32,073 bases of DNA from Candidatus Heimdallarchaeota archaeon (lineage in GTDB: Archaea > Asgardarchaeota > Heimdallarchaeia > JABLTI01): NCBI GenBank assembly GCA_019056785.1, contig DXJV01000036.1:1-32073 (forward strand). The letters run 5' to 3'. Shown here piece after piece: positions 5,529 to 14,126 of the stretch. The notes under the pieces were generated by a model, which worked only from the letters and a program-made list of their open reading frames with translations, was not told where the DNA came from and searched no databases. The translations under genes and the position numbers were made by a program. Numbering within the stretch: the stretch's first letter is position 1; every line of letters starts with the position of its first letter.

Positions 5529-8500
5529 TTCTTGAAAATTTCAAGAGTTATGGAAAACGCAAGGTCACCTTAAATTTAACAAAAGGATTAACAGTTATTA
5601 GTGGGCCAAATGGTTGTGGAAAATCCAATATTTCTGACGCAATACAATTCGTAATTGGGCAATTACGAGGGAAAGTTATCCGGAGTGAAAAACTCTCGGG
5701 GGTGATCTTTTCCGGCACTAAAGAAGGACAAAAAACGGCCCAACACGCAAAAGTAACGCTTGTTTTAGATAATTCTAATGAACCGAAAGAAATCCCAGTT
5801 GCAACTGATGAAGTCCACATTAGCCGGAAGGTCTATCTGGATGGCCGGAGCGAATATTACTTAAACGGCTCACGGATTACCAGAAATGAAATCATCGATA
5901 CGATGTCTATTTGTGGAATATCAATCGATGGTTTTAATGTTATTCGCCAAGGTGAAATTGCGAATTTCGCCAGTATGTCCCCCATTCAAGTTAGAGGTCT
6001 ATTTGAAGAAATTGCAGGTATTGCTGCTTATGATGAGAAGAAAGAGCGGGCCCAAAAAAATCTAGAAGACGCAAGGACCAAGTTGAAAATCGCCTCTGTT
6101 CGCCTTGATGAGTCAATGAAAAACCTCGAACGATTAGCAAAAGAAAAAGAGGATGCATTAAGATATCAAGAACTTAAACAGCGAATTAAAAACACAGAAG
6201 CAAAATTAATTCATGCAAGAATTCGCCATTTCAAAAATAGAATTAATGAGATAGATGAAGAGATAAAGACAACCAACCAAATGCAAGTTGAAACGGGAAA
6301 CAACATTAAGGAAATGGAAAAAACAATTGAACTGTATGATGAAAAACTTACTGAAGCAAAAAGAAAAGTGATGGATGCAACGACACAATCATTCAATTCT
6401 CTTAGTGCTGAAATCGAAGAATTAACTATCAAGCTTTCCGAAGAAACAGCTAAGAAAGCGCAGATTGTTGCAGACTTAGGACAATTAAAGGAAAAGAAAA
6501 AAGAATTGCAACAGCAACGAGACGAAATTTTGAGTGAGAATCAAGAGCTGGAACAATTTACAAGCGAAACTAAAGAACAACTTACAGGTGTAGATGATAC
6601 TTTAAAGAAAATACAAGAAGAATTAGACATTAAACGGAAAATGTTAGAATCATCTCGTAGCAACGAGATAATGGATCAACTTGAGGAAATTCGGGCGAAT
6701 GTTACAGAATTAAACAAACGAAAAGCAGAATATGAGTCCCAATTAGCAATTTATAATAATAATCTTAATATTAACAACGCAAAGGTGGATGAACGGGAGA
6801 AAAGAGTTGTTGAAGTTGCAGGCATTTTAGCTACGTTCTTAAGCCGGAAAGCAAAATATCTCGAGGAACTAGGAAAAGCGGAAAAGGAGATAAAAGAATT
6901 ACAAATAAAAGTGGATGACACCAAAAATGAACTTGAAACCGTTGAAAAAGAATTAATCGAAAACGAAACGAACTTGCGAGAAACAGCACTCACTATTAAG
7001 CGGATCCAAACTGAAATTGAAACAACTAAAAAAATAATCGAAGAAGTGACCAGAAAAGATCGGGGGATAAAACTCGTTTTAGAAGCAAGAGAGAAAGGGA
7101 CAATTAAAGGGATTTATGGCACAGTTGGAGAATTGTGTAAGACACACCCAAAGTATTCTATTGCATTAAGTGTCACAGCCGGAAATAGAACAAATTATAT
7201 TGTTGTCGAATCAGATGAAGTTGCGGCACAATGTATGCTTCTTGTTAAAAAAGCGAAAGCAGGGCGCGTGACCTTTTTACCATTAAATAAACTGAAACCA
7301 CTGGTTATAAATGTAGAACTTAAAGATAGAGGCATCATTGGGAGAGCAATTGATTTAGTGGAGTTTAATAAGAAATACCAAAAAGCCATTGAATTTGTTT
7401 TTGGGCAGACAGTGATTGTCAAGAATCTCGAAGCCGCAAGAAGAGTGGGGTTCACCTACCGGGCAGTCACCCTAGAAGGGGATGTAGTTAATCCTTCAGG
7501 AATGATGACAGGAGGGTATTATAGCGGGCGAGACAAAACAAAAATTTCCTTAATTGTTGAGGAAGAAGAACGATTACCTACACTCGAGCAAACTTTTCAA
7601 GAACTCCAAGCAGAACGGGAAAGATTACTCGAGTATCGAACTGAAATTCTAAAAGAATTGAATGAAGAATTTATTCCCCACCTAAATGAATTAAAACGGG
7701 CATTTGAATTGCGAGGGCGGGAGTTAAAATTTACAGAAGAAGAAATTGCTATCCGAAGCAAAGAAAATTTGAAGATCCAGGAAGAACTGGAAGAGTTAAC
7801 AAAAGAACATGAAGAACTTGAGGATAAAATACAAGACTTAATGCAAGGGCGAAAGAATACTACGAGAACTTTAGAAACACTGCAAGAAGCTGAAATGCGA
7901 CTAAAAGGCGAATTGGCATCAACAGGGATTCATGATATACTCGAAGAGATAAAAATCAAGGAATCCAAACAAAAAGAAATCGCAGAAACTTTAAACAAAC
8001 TTCGAATGGAACAATTTAAAATCAGCAACAATCTCGAGAAAAACATCGAGCAAGTGAAGAAATTACAGGAAGAGATAGAAAAACTCGAGAAACAAATGCC
8101 CCAAAAAAAGGAGGAGGTCTCACGCCGGCAAGCGATAATTGACAACCTTCAAGCAGAGTTAGAAACAAAAAAAGCAGCGAGAGATGAGCTCTTTAAAGTC
8201 ATAAAAGAAAGCCAAGATGAACAAGAAAGGTTAGAACGGGAACAAAAAGAACTGCGAAAACAACTCGAGAAAGAACGGGAGAACCAAACGCAAATATTGC
8301 TTAAAATCGATAGACTCATTAATGAACGAAGCAGCCTTGAAGGACAAATTAGCGAACTAGAAAACTTGGCTGTAGAAAGAGATCTTCCCTACATTTTTGC
8401 AGAGGATGAAATAATTGACTTAGAAATACTAAAAGAAATTATGAATGGCTTAAAAGCAGAGTTTGAAGCCCTCCCTGAAATAAACATGAAGGCTGTAAGT

Positions 8501-9124
8501 CAATACGAAGAGGAATTAAAATTAAACAAAGAATTACTCGAGAAGAAAAAGCATGTAGAAAAAGACTATGATGCTATCAACAAGGCTATTAACGAAATTG
8601 AAAGTGAGAAACGCGATAAATTCATGGAAGTGTTTAATAGTATCTCAAAAGACTTTAACAGAATTTTTGGCATTCTTTCACCTGACGGAAGGGCACGATT
8701 AGAACTCGAGATTCCTGATGACCCATTTGCCGGAGGAGTAAATATTTTAGCAAATCCGGGTGGGAAGAAAATCACCAGTATGCTATCCTTGTCTGGGGGT
8801 GAAAAATCATTAACAGCCCTAGCGATGATTTTTGCTATTCAAAGATATAAACCAGCACCATTCTATGTTTTTGATGAAATCGATGCTTTTCTCGATATTA
8901 ATAATGTTAATAAGGTCGCGACTCTCGTACGGGAGATGAGTAGAAACACACAAATTATCATCATCAGTCTCAGAGCACCAATGATTGCTGCCGCAGAGAA
9001 GATTTTCGGAGTCACTGCAGGAGAGGATCGTATCTCCCAAATAGTTTCCGTCTCACTTGATGAGATTATGAAGATTGTTGAAAGTGCAGAAATACCAACA
9101 GAAGCAGAAGTTTATGATTATTAG
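5507..9124 (+). CDS. smc: chromosome segregation ATPase SMC
   Basis: SMC forms the coiled-coil dimer that compacts and separates chromosomes, closed by the kleisin ScpA encoded next. From CTG 5507 it has 1205 residues. It shows Walker A GPNGCGKSN (33-41), a long N-terminal coiled coil, a hinge at about 518-675 containing GDVVNPSGMMTGG, a returning coiled coil, signature LSGGEKS (1095-1101) and Walker B FYVFDEID (1119-1126). Start choice: the first in-frame usual start is TTG 5525, which would remove half of the first beta strand. Reading upstream gives VHITKLILENFKSYG, a standard SMC beginning, and the only suitable codon is CTG 5507, with AGGTGA six bases before it. No in-frame ATG exists after the TGA at 5498. 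CTG initiation is rare, so a frameshift with the ORF at 5454 is the alternative. The family is certain; the start is not. Confidence 0.93.
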   Translation: MVHITKLILENFKSYGKRKVTLNLTKGLTVISGPNGCGKSNISDAIQFVIGQLRGKVIRSEKLSGVIFSGTKEGQKTAQHAKVTLVLDNSNEPKEIPVATDEVHISRKVYLDGRSEYYLNGSRITRNEIIDTMSICGISIDGFNVIRQGEIANFASMSPIQVRGLFEEIAGIAAYDEKKERAQKNLEDARTKLKIASVRLDESMKNLERLAKEKEDALRYQELKQRIKNTEAKLIHARIRHFKNRINEIDEEIKTTNQMQVETGNNIKEMEKTIELYDEKLTEAKRKVMDATTQSFNSLSAEIEELTIKLSEETAKKAQIVADLGQLKEKKKELQQQRDEILSENQELEQFTSETKEQLTGVDDTLKKIQEELDIKRKMLESSRSNEIMDQLEEIRANVTELNKRKAEYESQLAIYNNNLNINNAKVDEREKRVVEVAGILATFLSRKAKYLEELGKAEKEIKELQIKVDDTKNELETVEKELIENETNLRETALTIKRIQTEIETTKKIIEEVTRKDRGIKLVLEAREKGTIKGIYGTVGELCKTHPKYSIALSVTAGNRTNYIVVESDEVAAQCMLLVKKAKAGRVTFLPLNKLKPLVINVELKDRGIIGRAIDLVEFNKKYQKAIEFVFGQTVIVKNLEAARRVGFTYRAVTLEGDVVNPSGMMTGGYYSGRDKTKISLIVEEEERLPTLEQTFQELQAERERLLEYRTEILKELNEEFIPHLNELKRAFELRGRELKFTEEEIAIRSKENLKIQEELEELTKEHEELEDKIQDLMQGRKNTTRTLETLQEAEMRLKGELASTGIHDILEEIKIKESKQKEIAETLNKLRMEQFKISNNLEKNIEQVKKLQEEIEKLEKQMPQKKEEVSRRQAIIDNLQAELETKKAARDELFKVIKESQDEQERLEREQKELRKQLEKERENQTQILLKIDRLINERSSLEGQISELENLAVERDLPYIFAEDEIIDLEILKEIMNGLKAEFEALPEINMKAVSQYEEELKLNKELLEKKKHVEKDYDAINKAINEIESEKRDKFMEVFNSISKDFNRIFGILSPDGRARLELEIPDDPFAGGVNILANPGGKKITSMLSLSGGEKSLTALAMIFAIQRYKPAPFYVFDEIDAFLDINNVNKVATLVREMSRNTQIIIISLRAPMIAAAEKIFGVTAGEDRISQIVSVSLDEIMKIVESAEIPTEAEVYDY

Positions 9125-9171
9125 TACTTTAAATGAGAAAAATACAGAATAAAAAACAGAAGTGAAGTAAA

Positions 9172-10080
9172 ATGGCGCACCAAAACCCAAATGTCAATCC
9201 AGAAACACAGGCTGAAGCCATAGATGATTATCCTTTCTGGTTGAGAGCGCCATTTAGATTGTTAACTGATATAACACAATTTAGAAAGGTAGACCCTTGG
9301 GACCTTGAAGTAGCGGATCTAATAACTAAATTCGTAGAAAAAATGAAAGAAAATAAAGACATCAATTTCCCTGTTCTGGGAAGAGCTATTCTTTCTGCGG
9401 CAATTTTATACCGCTCAAAGGTTACCGACCTGATAAAAATAATCGAAGCGACTGATGAGGATATTGACGATCTAGAAATGTTGGGTTTCGACATCCCAGA
9501 AATTAGCCCGTCTTATCATATCTCACAAAGACCAGTGACCTTTAATGAATTAATCTATGCATTTGAGGGATTGCTCAAGCAGGAAAGTAGGTATAAACAG
9601 AGGTTAGCATTAACTAAACGAAAAGCACTACTTCAACCTTTGGCACTCCCCCCAAAACCTGTAAAAGTGATTGAAGAAGAATCAACTAAAATTGCCAAAC
9701 TGAAGAAGGAGATCTACCGGCGACTAGTGAAATTATATGATGAAAATAAACGTCCAATTACTTTTGAAGAATTGATTCTCCCGAACACACCCCGCATTTC
9801 TGTTATCCGCTCCTTTCTTTGTATTCTATTTTTAGGGTTCGAACTGAAAGCAAAACTCTTCCAACAAGAAGATCTTGGAACGATCACATTAATTCCCTTA
9901 CGAGACAAAGAGGAGGAGTTTCTTGGGGGATTTGAGAAAATCATTGAAGACAAACTCAAAGAAGGACCACCAACAGAGGGAGACGTTTCCATCGCAGAAT
10001 TACCAGAAGAGTGGGTCATAGAAGAAAGTGATGAACTTTTTCCAGAGGAGGAAGATGTCTTTCAAGACAAAAAAGACTAA
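9172..10080 (+). CDS. scpA: segregation and condensation protein A (kleisin ScpA)
   Basis: ScpA is the kleisin that bridges the two SMC heads. The N-terminal domain has PFWLRAPFRLLTDI (21-34) and VDPWDLEVADLITKFV (40-55), the typical ScpA segment that contacts the SMC neck. A charged linker follows, and a C-terminal winged-helix region (about 190-260) would bind the opposite SMC cap. The last 40 residues are strongly acidic. It lies 47 bases behind smc on the same strand and is almost certainly cotranscribed. ScpB is not in the window. The ATG at 9172 has AAGTGA a few bases upstream. The length, 302 residues, is slightly long for the family because of the acidic tail. Confidence 0.92.
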   Translation: MAHQNPNVNPETQAEAIDDYPFWLRAPFRLLTDITQFRKVDPWDLEVADLITKFVEKMKENKDINFPVLGRAILSAAILYRSKVTDLIKIIEATDEDIDDLEMLGFDIPEISPSYHISQRPVTFNELIYAFEGLLKQESRYKQRLALTKRKALLQPLALPPKPVKVIEEESTKIAKLKKEIYRRLVKLYDENKRPITFEELILPNTPRISVIRSFLCILFLGFELKAKLFQQEDLGTITLIPLRDKEEEFLGGFEKIIEDKLKEGPPTEGDVSIAELPEEWVIEESDELFPEEEDVFQDKKD

Positions 10081-10123
10081 CTCTTTCTCAAATAAGGAAA
10101 AGAGGGGAAAAGGACAAAGGGCT

Positions 10124-10315
10124 TTAAGTTGTGAATAGTTTAATAAGTGGAGGGCCCGCCAGAACCACAATAATTAGGATTGCTGCAAAAATCATTACAG
10201 CATAAGGGCCAATTTTAATGCCGGGGGTATCTTCTTCGAAGAAACGGATAAGACCTGCACCTGTAGCAGGCATTGCTCCACCTGAATCCTTTGACTTTCT
10301 TGAACGACGGCTCAT
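10124..10315 (-). CDS. secG: Sec61-beta subunit of the protein translocase
   Basis: A 63-residue tail-anchored subunit of the SecYE-beta channel in the cytoplasmic membrane. The basic, serine-rich N terminus is followed by PATGAGLIRFFEED (16-29), the hallmark of archaeal and eukaryotic Sec61-beta. A single membrane segment covers about 38-56. The frame can be read three codons further up from a GTG, but that GTG lies inside AAGTGATC, which looks like the ribosome binding site for the ATG at 10315. It is convergent with scpA and divergent from the MoxR gene. Confidence 0.92.
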   Translation of the reverse strand: MSRRSRKSKDSGGAMPATGAGLIRFFEEDTPGIKIGPYAVMIFAAILIIVVLAGPPLIKLFTT

Positions 10316-10489
10316 AAAGATCACTTTGTATGATGAATTTTAAAGATGTATATTTTTCACTCTGAAAGCTCTTTAAAGTTTTCTGATATCATTGGTAATA
10401 CTCGTAAAAAAAAACAAACTTAAAAGAAGAGCAGAACATTCTATAGCAAAGAGTAACAGCATTGTTGCTTTCTTAGGGGTTAAATTTAA

Positions 10490-11440
10490 TTGAAAATAAC
10501 AAAAGCATCTTCTATCTGCAAGCAAATTTTGGCAGAAGTTTCCAAGGTTATTGTTGGGAAAGAGACCGTTTTAGAACAAGTACTTATTGGCCTTTTAGCA
10601 AAAGGGAATCTTTTGTTAGAGGATGTTCCAGGCTTAGCGAAAACTATGATGATAAAGGCGTTTGCTCAAGTTATGGATTGTGATTTCCGGCGGATACAAT
10701 GTACACCGGACCTCCTCCCAGCTGACGTCACTGGTTCAACAATTTTCAATCAGAAGACACAAGAATTCATTTTTCGGAAAGGACCGGTATTTACTAACCT
10801 CCTCTTAGTTGATGAGATCAATCGTGCTTCACCAAAAACCCAATCATCCTTGTTAGAGGCGATGCAAGAACAACATGTTACCGTGGATGGGGTTACTTAT
10901 ACTCTACCAACACCTTTTCACGTTCTTGCTACACAAAACCCCATTGAATTTGAAGGCACTTTTCCATTACCAGAAGCACAACTGGATAGGTTCTTGATGC
11001 GACTTAGTGTCGGTTATCCTGCAAGAGAAGAGGAGATAGAAATTCTAAATCGGCGCATTAAACGAAAACAAGAGGAGTTCTCACTTGAGAAAATCACTTC
11101 TGCAAATGAAATTTTGGAAATACAAAAGACCGTCGAAGAGATTCATATCGACGATCGAATCAAAGAATATATTGTAGAAATTGTCCGAAGAACCAGAGAG
11201 AACGAAAGAATTGAAGTGGGAGCAAGCCCACGTGGGAGTTTGGCACTCTTACATTTATCACGAGCAAGCGCGATTATTGACGGACGTGACTTCGTTAATC
11301 CAGATGATGTCAAGAAGATTGTTGTCCCGGCCCTCAGCCATCGAATTATTCTTAGCACCGGCAGTTGGCTAACTGGAATTAAACCTGAAGACATCATCGC
11401 CAGAGAATTAGCAAAAATAAAAGCCCCTCGTTTAGACTGA
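10490..11440 (+). CDS. MoxR family AAA+ ATPase
   Basis: MoxR ATPases are chaperones that help mature or assemble other, often membrane-bound, complexes together with DUF58 and vWA partners. Visible motifs are Walker A VPGLAKT (46-52), Walker B LLLVDEINRA (104-113), sensor 1 ATQNPIEFEG (147-156) and the arginine-bearing PEAQLDRFLMRL (161-172). The length of 316 residues is typical. The TTG start at 10490 has AGGGGT about nine bases upstream, and TTAAAAG near 10418 could be the TATA element. It is first of three same-strand genes: the DUF58 gene begins 31 bases later and a membrane protein follows with no gap. The client is unknown; the lectin-like DUF4129 protein encoded opposite is a candidate. 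Confidence 0.93.
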   Translation: MKITKASSICKQILAEVSKVIVGKETVLEQVLIGLLAKGNLLLEDVPGLAKTMMIKAFAQVMDCDFRRIQCTPDLLPADVTGSTIFNQKTQEFIFRKGPVFTNLLLVDEINRASPKTQSSLLEAMQEQHVTVDGVTYTLPTPFHVLATQNPIEFEGTFPLPEAQLDRFLMRLSVGYPAREEEIEILNRRIKRKQEEFSLEKITSANEILEIQKTVEEIHIDDRIKEYIVEIVRRTRENERIEVGASPRGSLALLHLSRASAIIDGRDFVNPDDVKKIVVPALSHRIILSTGSWLTGIKPEDIIARELAKIKAPRLD

Positions 11441-11471
11441 AAAAGGCAAACCGTTGAAGGAGCAAAAATAA

Positions 11472-12797
11472 TTGTTCAACCGGAAAATTCGCAGGATCGT
11501 TTCCATCTTCTTTATAATCCTTTTACTGGGGATTGGCTTCCAGGAAGAATTTTATCAGCTACATTCAGCGAGTATGCAAAAGGGAGTCACATTGTTAGGT
11601 TTAATTCCAATAAGTGTTGCCCTAATTGCTTACTACTTTACAAAAACAGCCGATAAAGTGGAAGTTCTTGTTTCTCGAAAGCTGGATCGCATGCGACTCC
11701 AAGAGAATGAACATTTAGAAGTAATAATTAAAATCAAGAATTTGGGAAAAAAACCAATCCCTATTTTGGAAGTGAGGGACAAACTTCCGGCACAAGTGAG
11801 TTTGAAAGCAGGGAGTAATCATATCATTTCTTCTTTGAAAATTGGCGAAGAAACCCAGTTTCGCTACAAAGTTAGTTGTGACTATCGTGGTCGCTGGGAG
11901 CTTGGGCCAACATATGTACGCGTGAGAAATTTTCTAGATTCTTCCTTTTCTGAAAGATGCTATAATGAAACAAAAACAAAAATAGTGGTCGTTCCTTTTT
12001 TTGAGAGAATACGAGATATGCCTTTTCGTACAAAATATCCAAAAATTTCTGACGGGCCGTTTCACTCTAAATTTAAGGGAGAAGGTCTGGACTTTGCAGG
12101 TGTACGAGAATACACCAGCACAGACTCACTCGAACGAATTAATTGGCCGGCAACAGCAAAATATAACAAGCTCTTCACAAATGAATATGAACTTTTTAGA
12201 ACGGCTGATTTACTTTTAGTTTTGGATGCAACTGCAAAAACGACATCCATTCTTGATGATGAGATAAAAGCAGTGCTTTCGATCAGCGAGTATTTTCTAA
12301 AATATAAATGTCGTGTGGGGTTAGTAGTAATTCAAGATGCTGTGGATCATTTCCCCCTTTCTTCATCGAGGCAACAACTGCTAAAATTTACAAATAAGTT
12401 AGTGGATGTTCAAGCTACCACTGTTGGGAGCTATAGTATATTACAAAAGCGAGTCAGAAATAAAATTGATCTTTACTTCCCTATGAATTGCCTTACAATC
12501 TTTATTTCGCCTTTAGTGGATAGACAAATGAATATTATTTTTAAAGACATTGCCCTTAGAAGAAGAAATAGTTTATTTCTTGTCCCATCAATTATTGCAT
12601 CGGAATGGTGCTATGTGACTGAGAAAGATGATGCCATCAACTTAATGATTCATCAAGAATTGCTCCTTGAAAGAGAAATTGAGTTAACAAAAATGACTCA
12701 TTATGGGTTAGTCCTTTTTGAGTGGGATGTAAGCACACCCTTCAGTATTTTTATGAATAAATTAAAGCATGTCATAGTTCAAAGGGGGACAAAATAA
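11472..12797 (+). CDS. DUF58 domain protein, membrane-anchored
   Basis: A 441-residue partner of the MoxR ATPase. Two N-terminal membrane helices (about 8-23 and 39-56) are followed by an immunoglobulin-like beta region (60-165). The DUF58 core with KGEGLDFAGVREYTSTDSLE starts near residue 200, followed by INWPATA and a vWA-like alpha/beta domain starting at LLLVLDATAKT. The TTG start at 11472 has GGAG nine bases upstream. The next gene begins on the base after its stop, so coupling is likely. DUF58 proteins accompany MoxR in bacteria and archaea; their biochemical role is not settled. Confidence 0.9.
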   Translation: MFNRKIRRIVSIFFIILLLGIGFQEEFYQLHSASMQKGVTLLGLIPISVALIAYYFTKTADKVEVLVSRKLDRMRLQENEHLEVIIKIKNLGKKPIPILEVRDKLPAQVSLKAGSNHIISSLKIGEETQFRYKVSCDYRGRWELGPTYVRVRNFLDSSFSERCYNETKTKIVVVPFFERIRDMPFRTKYPKISDGPFHSKFKGEGLDFAGVREYTSTDSLERINWPATAKYNKLFTNEYELFRTADLLLVLDATAKTTSILDDEIKAVLSISEYFLKYKCRVGLVVIQDAVDHFPLSSSRQQLLKFTNKLVDVQATTVGSYSILQKRVRNKIDLYFPMNCLTIFISPLVDRQMNIIFKDIALRRRNSLFLVPSIIASEWCYVTEKDDAINLMIHQELLLEREIELTKMTHYGLVLFEWDVSTPFSIFMNKLKHVIVQRGTK

Positions 12798-13574
12798 GTG
12801 GCTGTAATAATAAAGAGGAAAAAACAAAAAAAGGAGAAAGAAAAGCCAATCGAAGTAGAATATCAAACCCGCGGGAGAAGAAAGAAGATACAACTTCTTA
12901 AACTGGCGTTCGAGGAAGAATATATTAGAAAAATGCAAACGTTACAACTTATTGCCGTAATTTGTGTTATGATCATTATTGCCATATTTCCATTACAGTT
13001 TGCCTATTATGCAATAAAGCCATCCAACGAAATATTTTCAATTTCAATTGGTTTTATCGTTGCTGGGGTTGTTCCGTCAATAATAGCAATTTTTGGAATA
13101 GTCCGCGGGAGAAAATTAGCACTGAATGGTTCTCTCCTTATTTTCGGAGTCTGGATTTTAATCCAAAGTATTTATTTTTGGGAGGTCATCATTTTCATTT
13201 CAGTGCTTATTATTTACTACGAAATTACCCAAAAAATTATCACAGTCACAGCAATGTTTGGGGAGATTAAGGCAACCGGAGAAGAAGGCGCTTATTATCA
13301 CGCGTCAATCTTTTTACAGGAATATTTGCGATTTATTGCGAAATTTTCAGGGTTATTAATTGGAATATCGCTCATTATAGGCATCATTGGTCAATACCTT
13401 TTCACGAGAATCCAAGGGGATATTTTATTTGCGGTTTTTATGATTGTTACTTTAGTACTCATCGTAATAATTACGAGAGAAACCATAACAGCTGATTTGA
13501 AAGCAATTCTTTTGAGAGAGGAAAAAGAGAGAAGAGAAGAATTGTTAGTAAAAACACATTCGAAATATTCTTAA
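12798..13574 (+). CDS. six-helix membrane protein, third gene of the MoxR-DUF58 set
   Basis: A 258-residue protein with a very basic N terminus (lysine-rich, residues 5-40) and six predicted membrane helices at about 49-72, 79-103, 110-126, 130-146, 180-201 and 211-230. A charged C-terminal tail follows. The GTG start abuts the DUF58 stop with no spacer, indicating one transcript and probably translational coupling. I recognise no family. Position suggests it belongs to the MoxR-DUF58 assembly, as many such loci have extra membrane proteins. Its stop abuts the stop of the facing gene at 13575. Confidence 0.8.
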   Translation: MAVIIKRKKQKKEKEKPIEVEYQTRGRRKKIQLLKLAFEEEYIRKMQTLQLIAVICVMIIIAIFPLQFAYYAIKPSNEIFSISIGFIVAGVVPSIIAIFGIVRGRKLALNGSLLIFGVWILIQSIYFWEVIIFISVLIIYYEITQKIITVTAMFGEIKATGEEGAYYHASIFLQEYLRFIAKFSGLLIGISLIIGIIGQYLFTRIQGDILFAVFMIVTLVLIVIITRETITADLKAILLREEKERREELLVKTHSKYS

Positions 13575-14105
13575 TCAATGCTCAAGGGCCTTCCGAAACG
13601 AACGAATAACAAAAGCAATTTCCAAATAGAATTGGTTGGCTTCTTTTTGTTGCCGGGAAAATAAGTTACAAAAAGCACGGAAGATTCTATCCAGAACAGA
13701 AATCTGGGGGGAGATTAGCGCATACCATTCAGCGTAATTCGTTAAAAAGGCAATGACTTTTTCATCCGGAATCAAGTTTTGTAGTTGTTTTTTATTGCCA
13801 ACAAGAGTTTTGACTTCCTCATTTGTGAGTCCTTTTTTAAATTGCAGATAATTAATCATCTCTTGCCGCACCTTAGTGTAAAGGTTCCGATTATTTAGAG
13901 AAATTAACTCTCCCCTGCGAGTAAAATGTTGAAAAGCAAGCATAATTTTAGGAACGACTTTTTGATAGGAAGCTCGGCGCCACGTTTTCAAAACACGCGT
14001 ATATTTACCAAGATCTCGATAAATAAGAAGGAAAATAAAAACAATACTTACAAGAAAGATAAAGATCCAGCTTCCTTCAAGAAATTGCTCAAAAGCACTA
14101 ACCAT
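13575..14105 (-). CDS. single-helix membrane protein, 176 aa, unknown
   Basis: One N-terminal membrane helix (about residues 9-28) is followed by a helical, basic cytoplasmic domain of about 140 residues with several tryptophan and arginine positions. The frame runs from a GTG at 14117, but that GTG sits within TAGGTGAG, a good ribosome binding site for the ATG at 14105, which I prefer. Only 21 bases separate it from the stop of the lectin-DUF4129 gene upstream, so the two are probably cotranscribed. The family is unknown; the context implies a role with the DUF4129 protein. Confidence 0.75.
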   Translation of the reverse strand: MVSAFEQFLEGSWIFIFLVSIVFIFLLIYRDLGKYTRVLKTWRRASYQKVVPKIMLAFQHFTRRGELISLNNRNLYTKVRQEMINYLQFKKGLTNEEVKTLVGNKKQLQNLIPDEKVIAFLTNYAEWYALISPQISVLDRIFRAFCNLFSRQQKEANQFYLEIAFVIRSFRKALEH

Positions 14106-14126
14106 CGCACAACTCACCTACCTTAC

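Noticed and set aside
5269..5544. 91-codon minus-strand frame before smc
   Set aside because: No domain or ribosome site, and it overlaps the smc promoter and start on the opposite strand.
6200..9040. Several minus-strand frames of 60-90 codons inside smc
   Set aside because: They are serine/phenylalanine-rich shadows of the Glu/Lys-rich coiled coil, with no independent signals.
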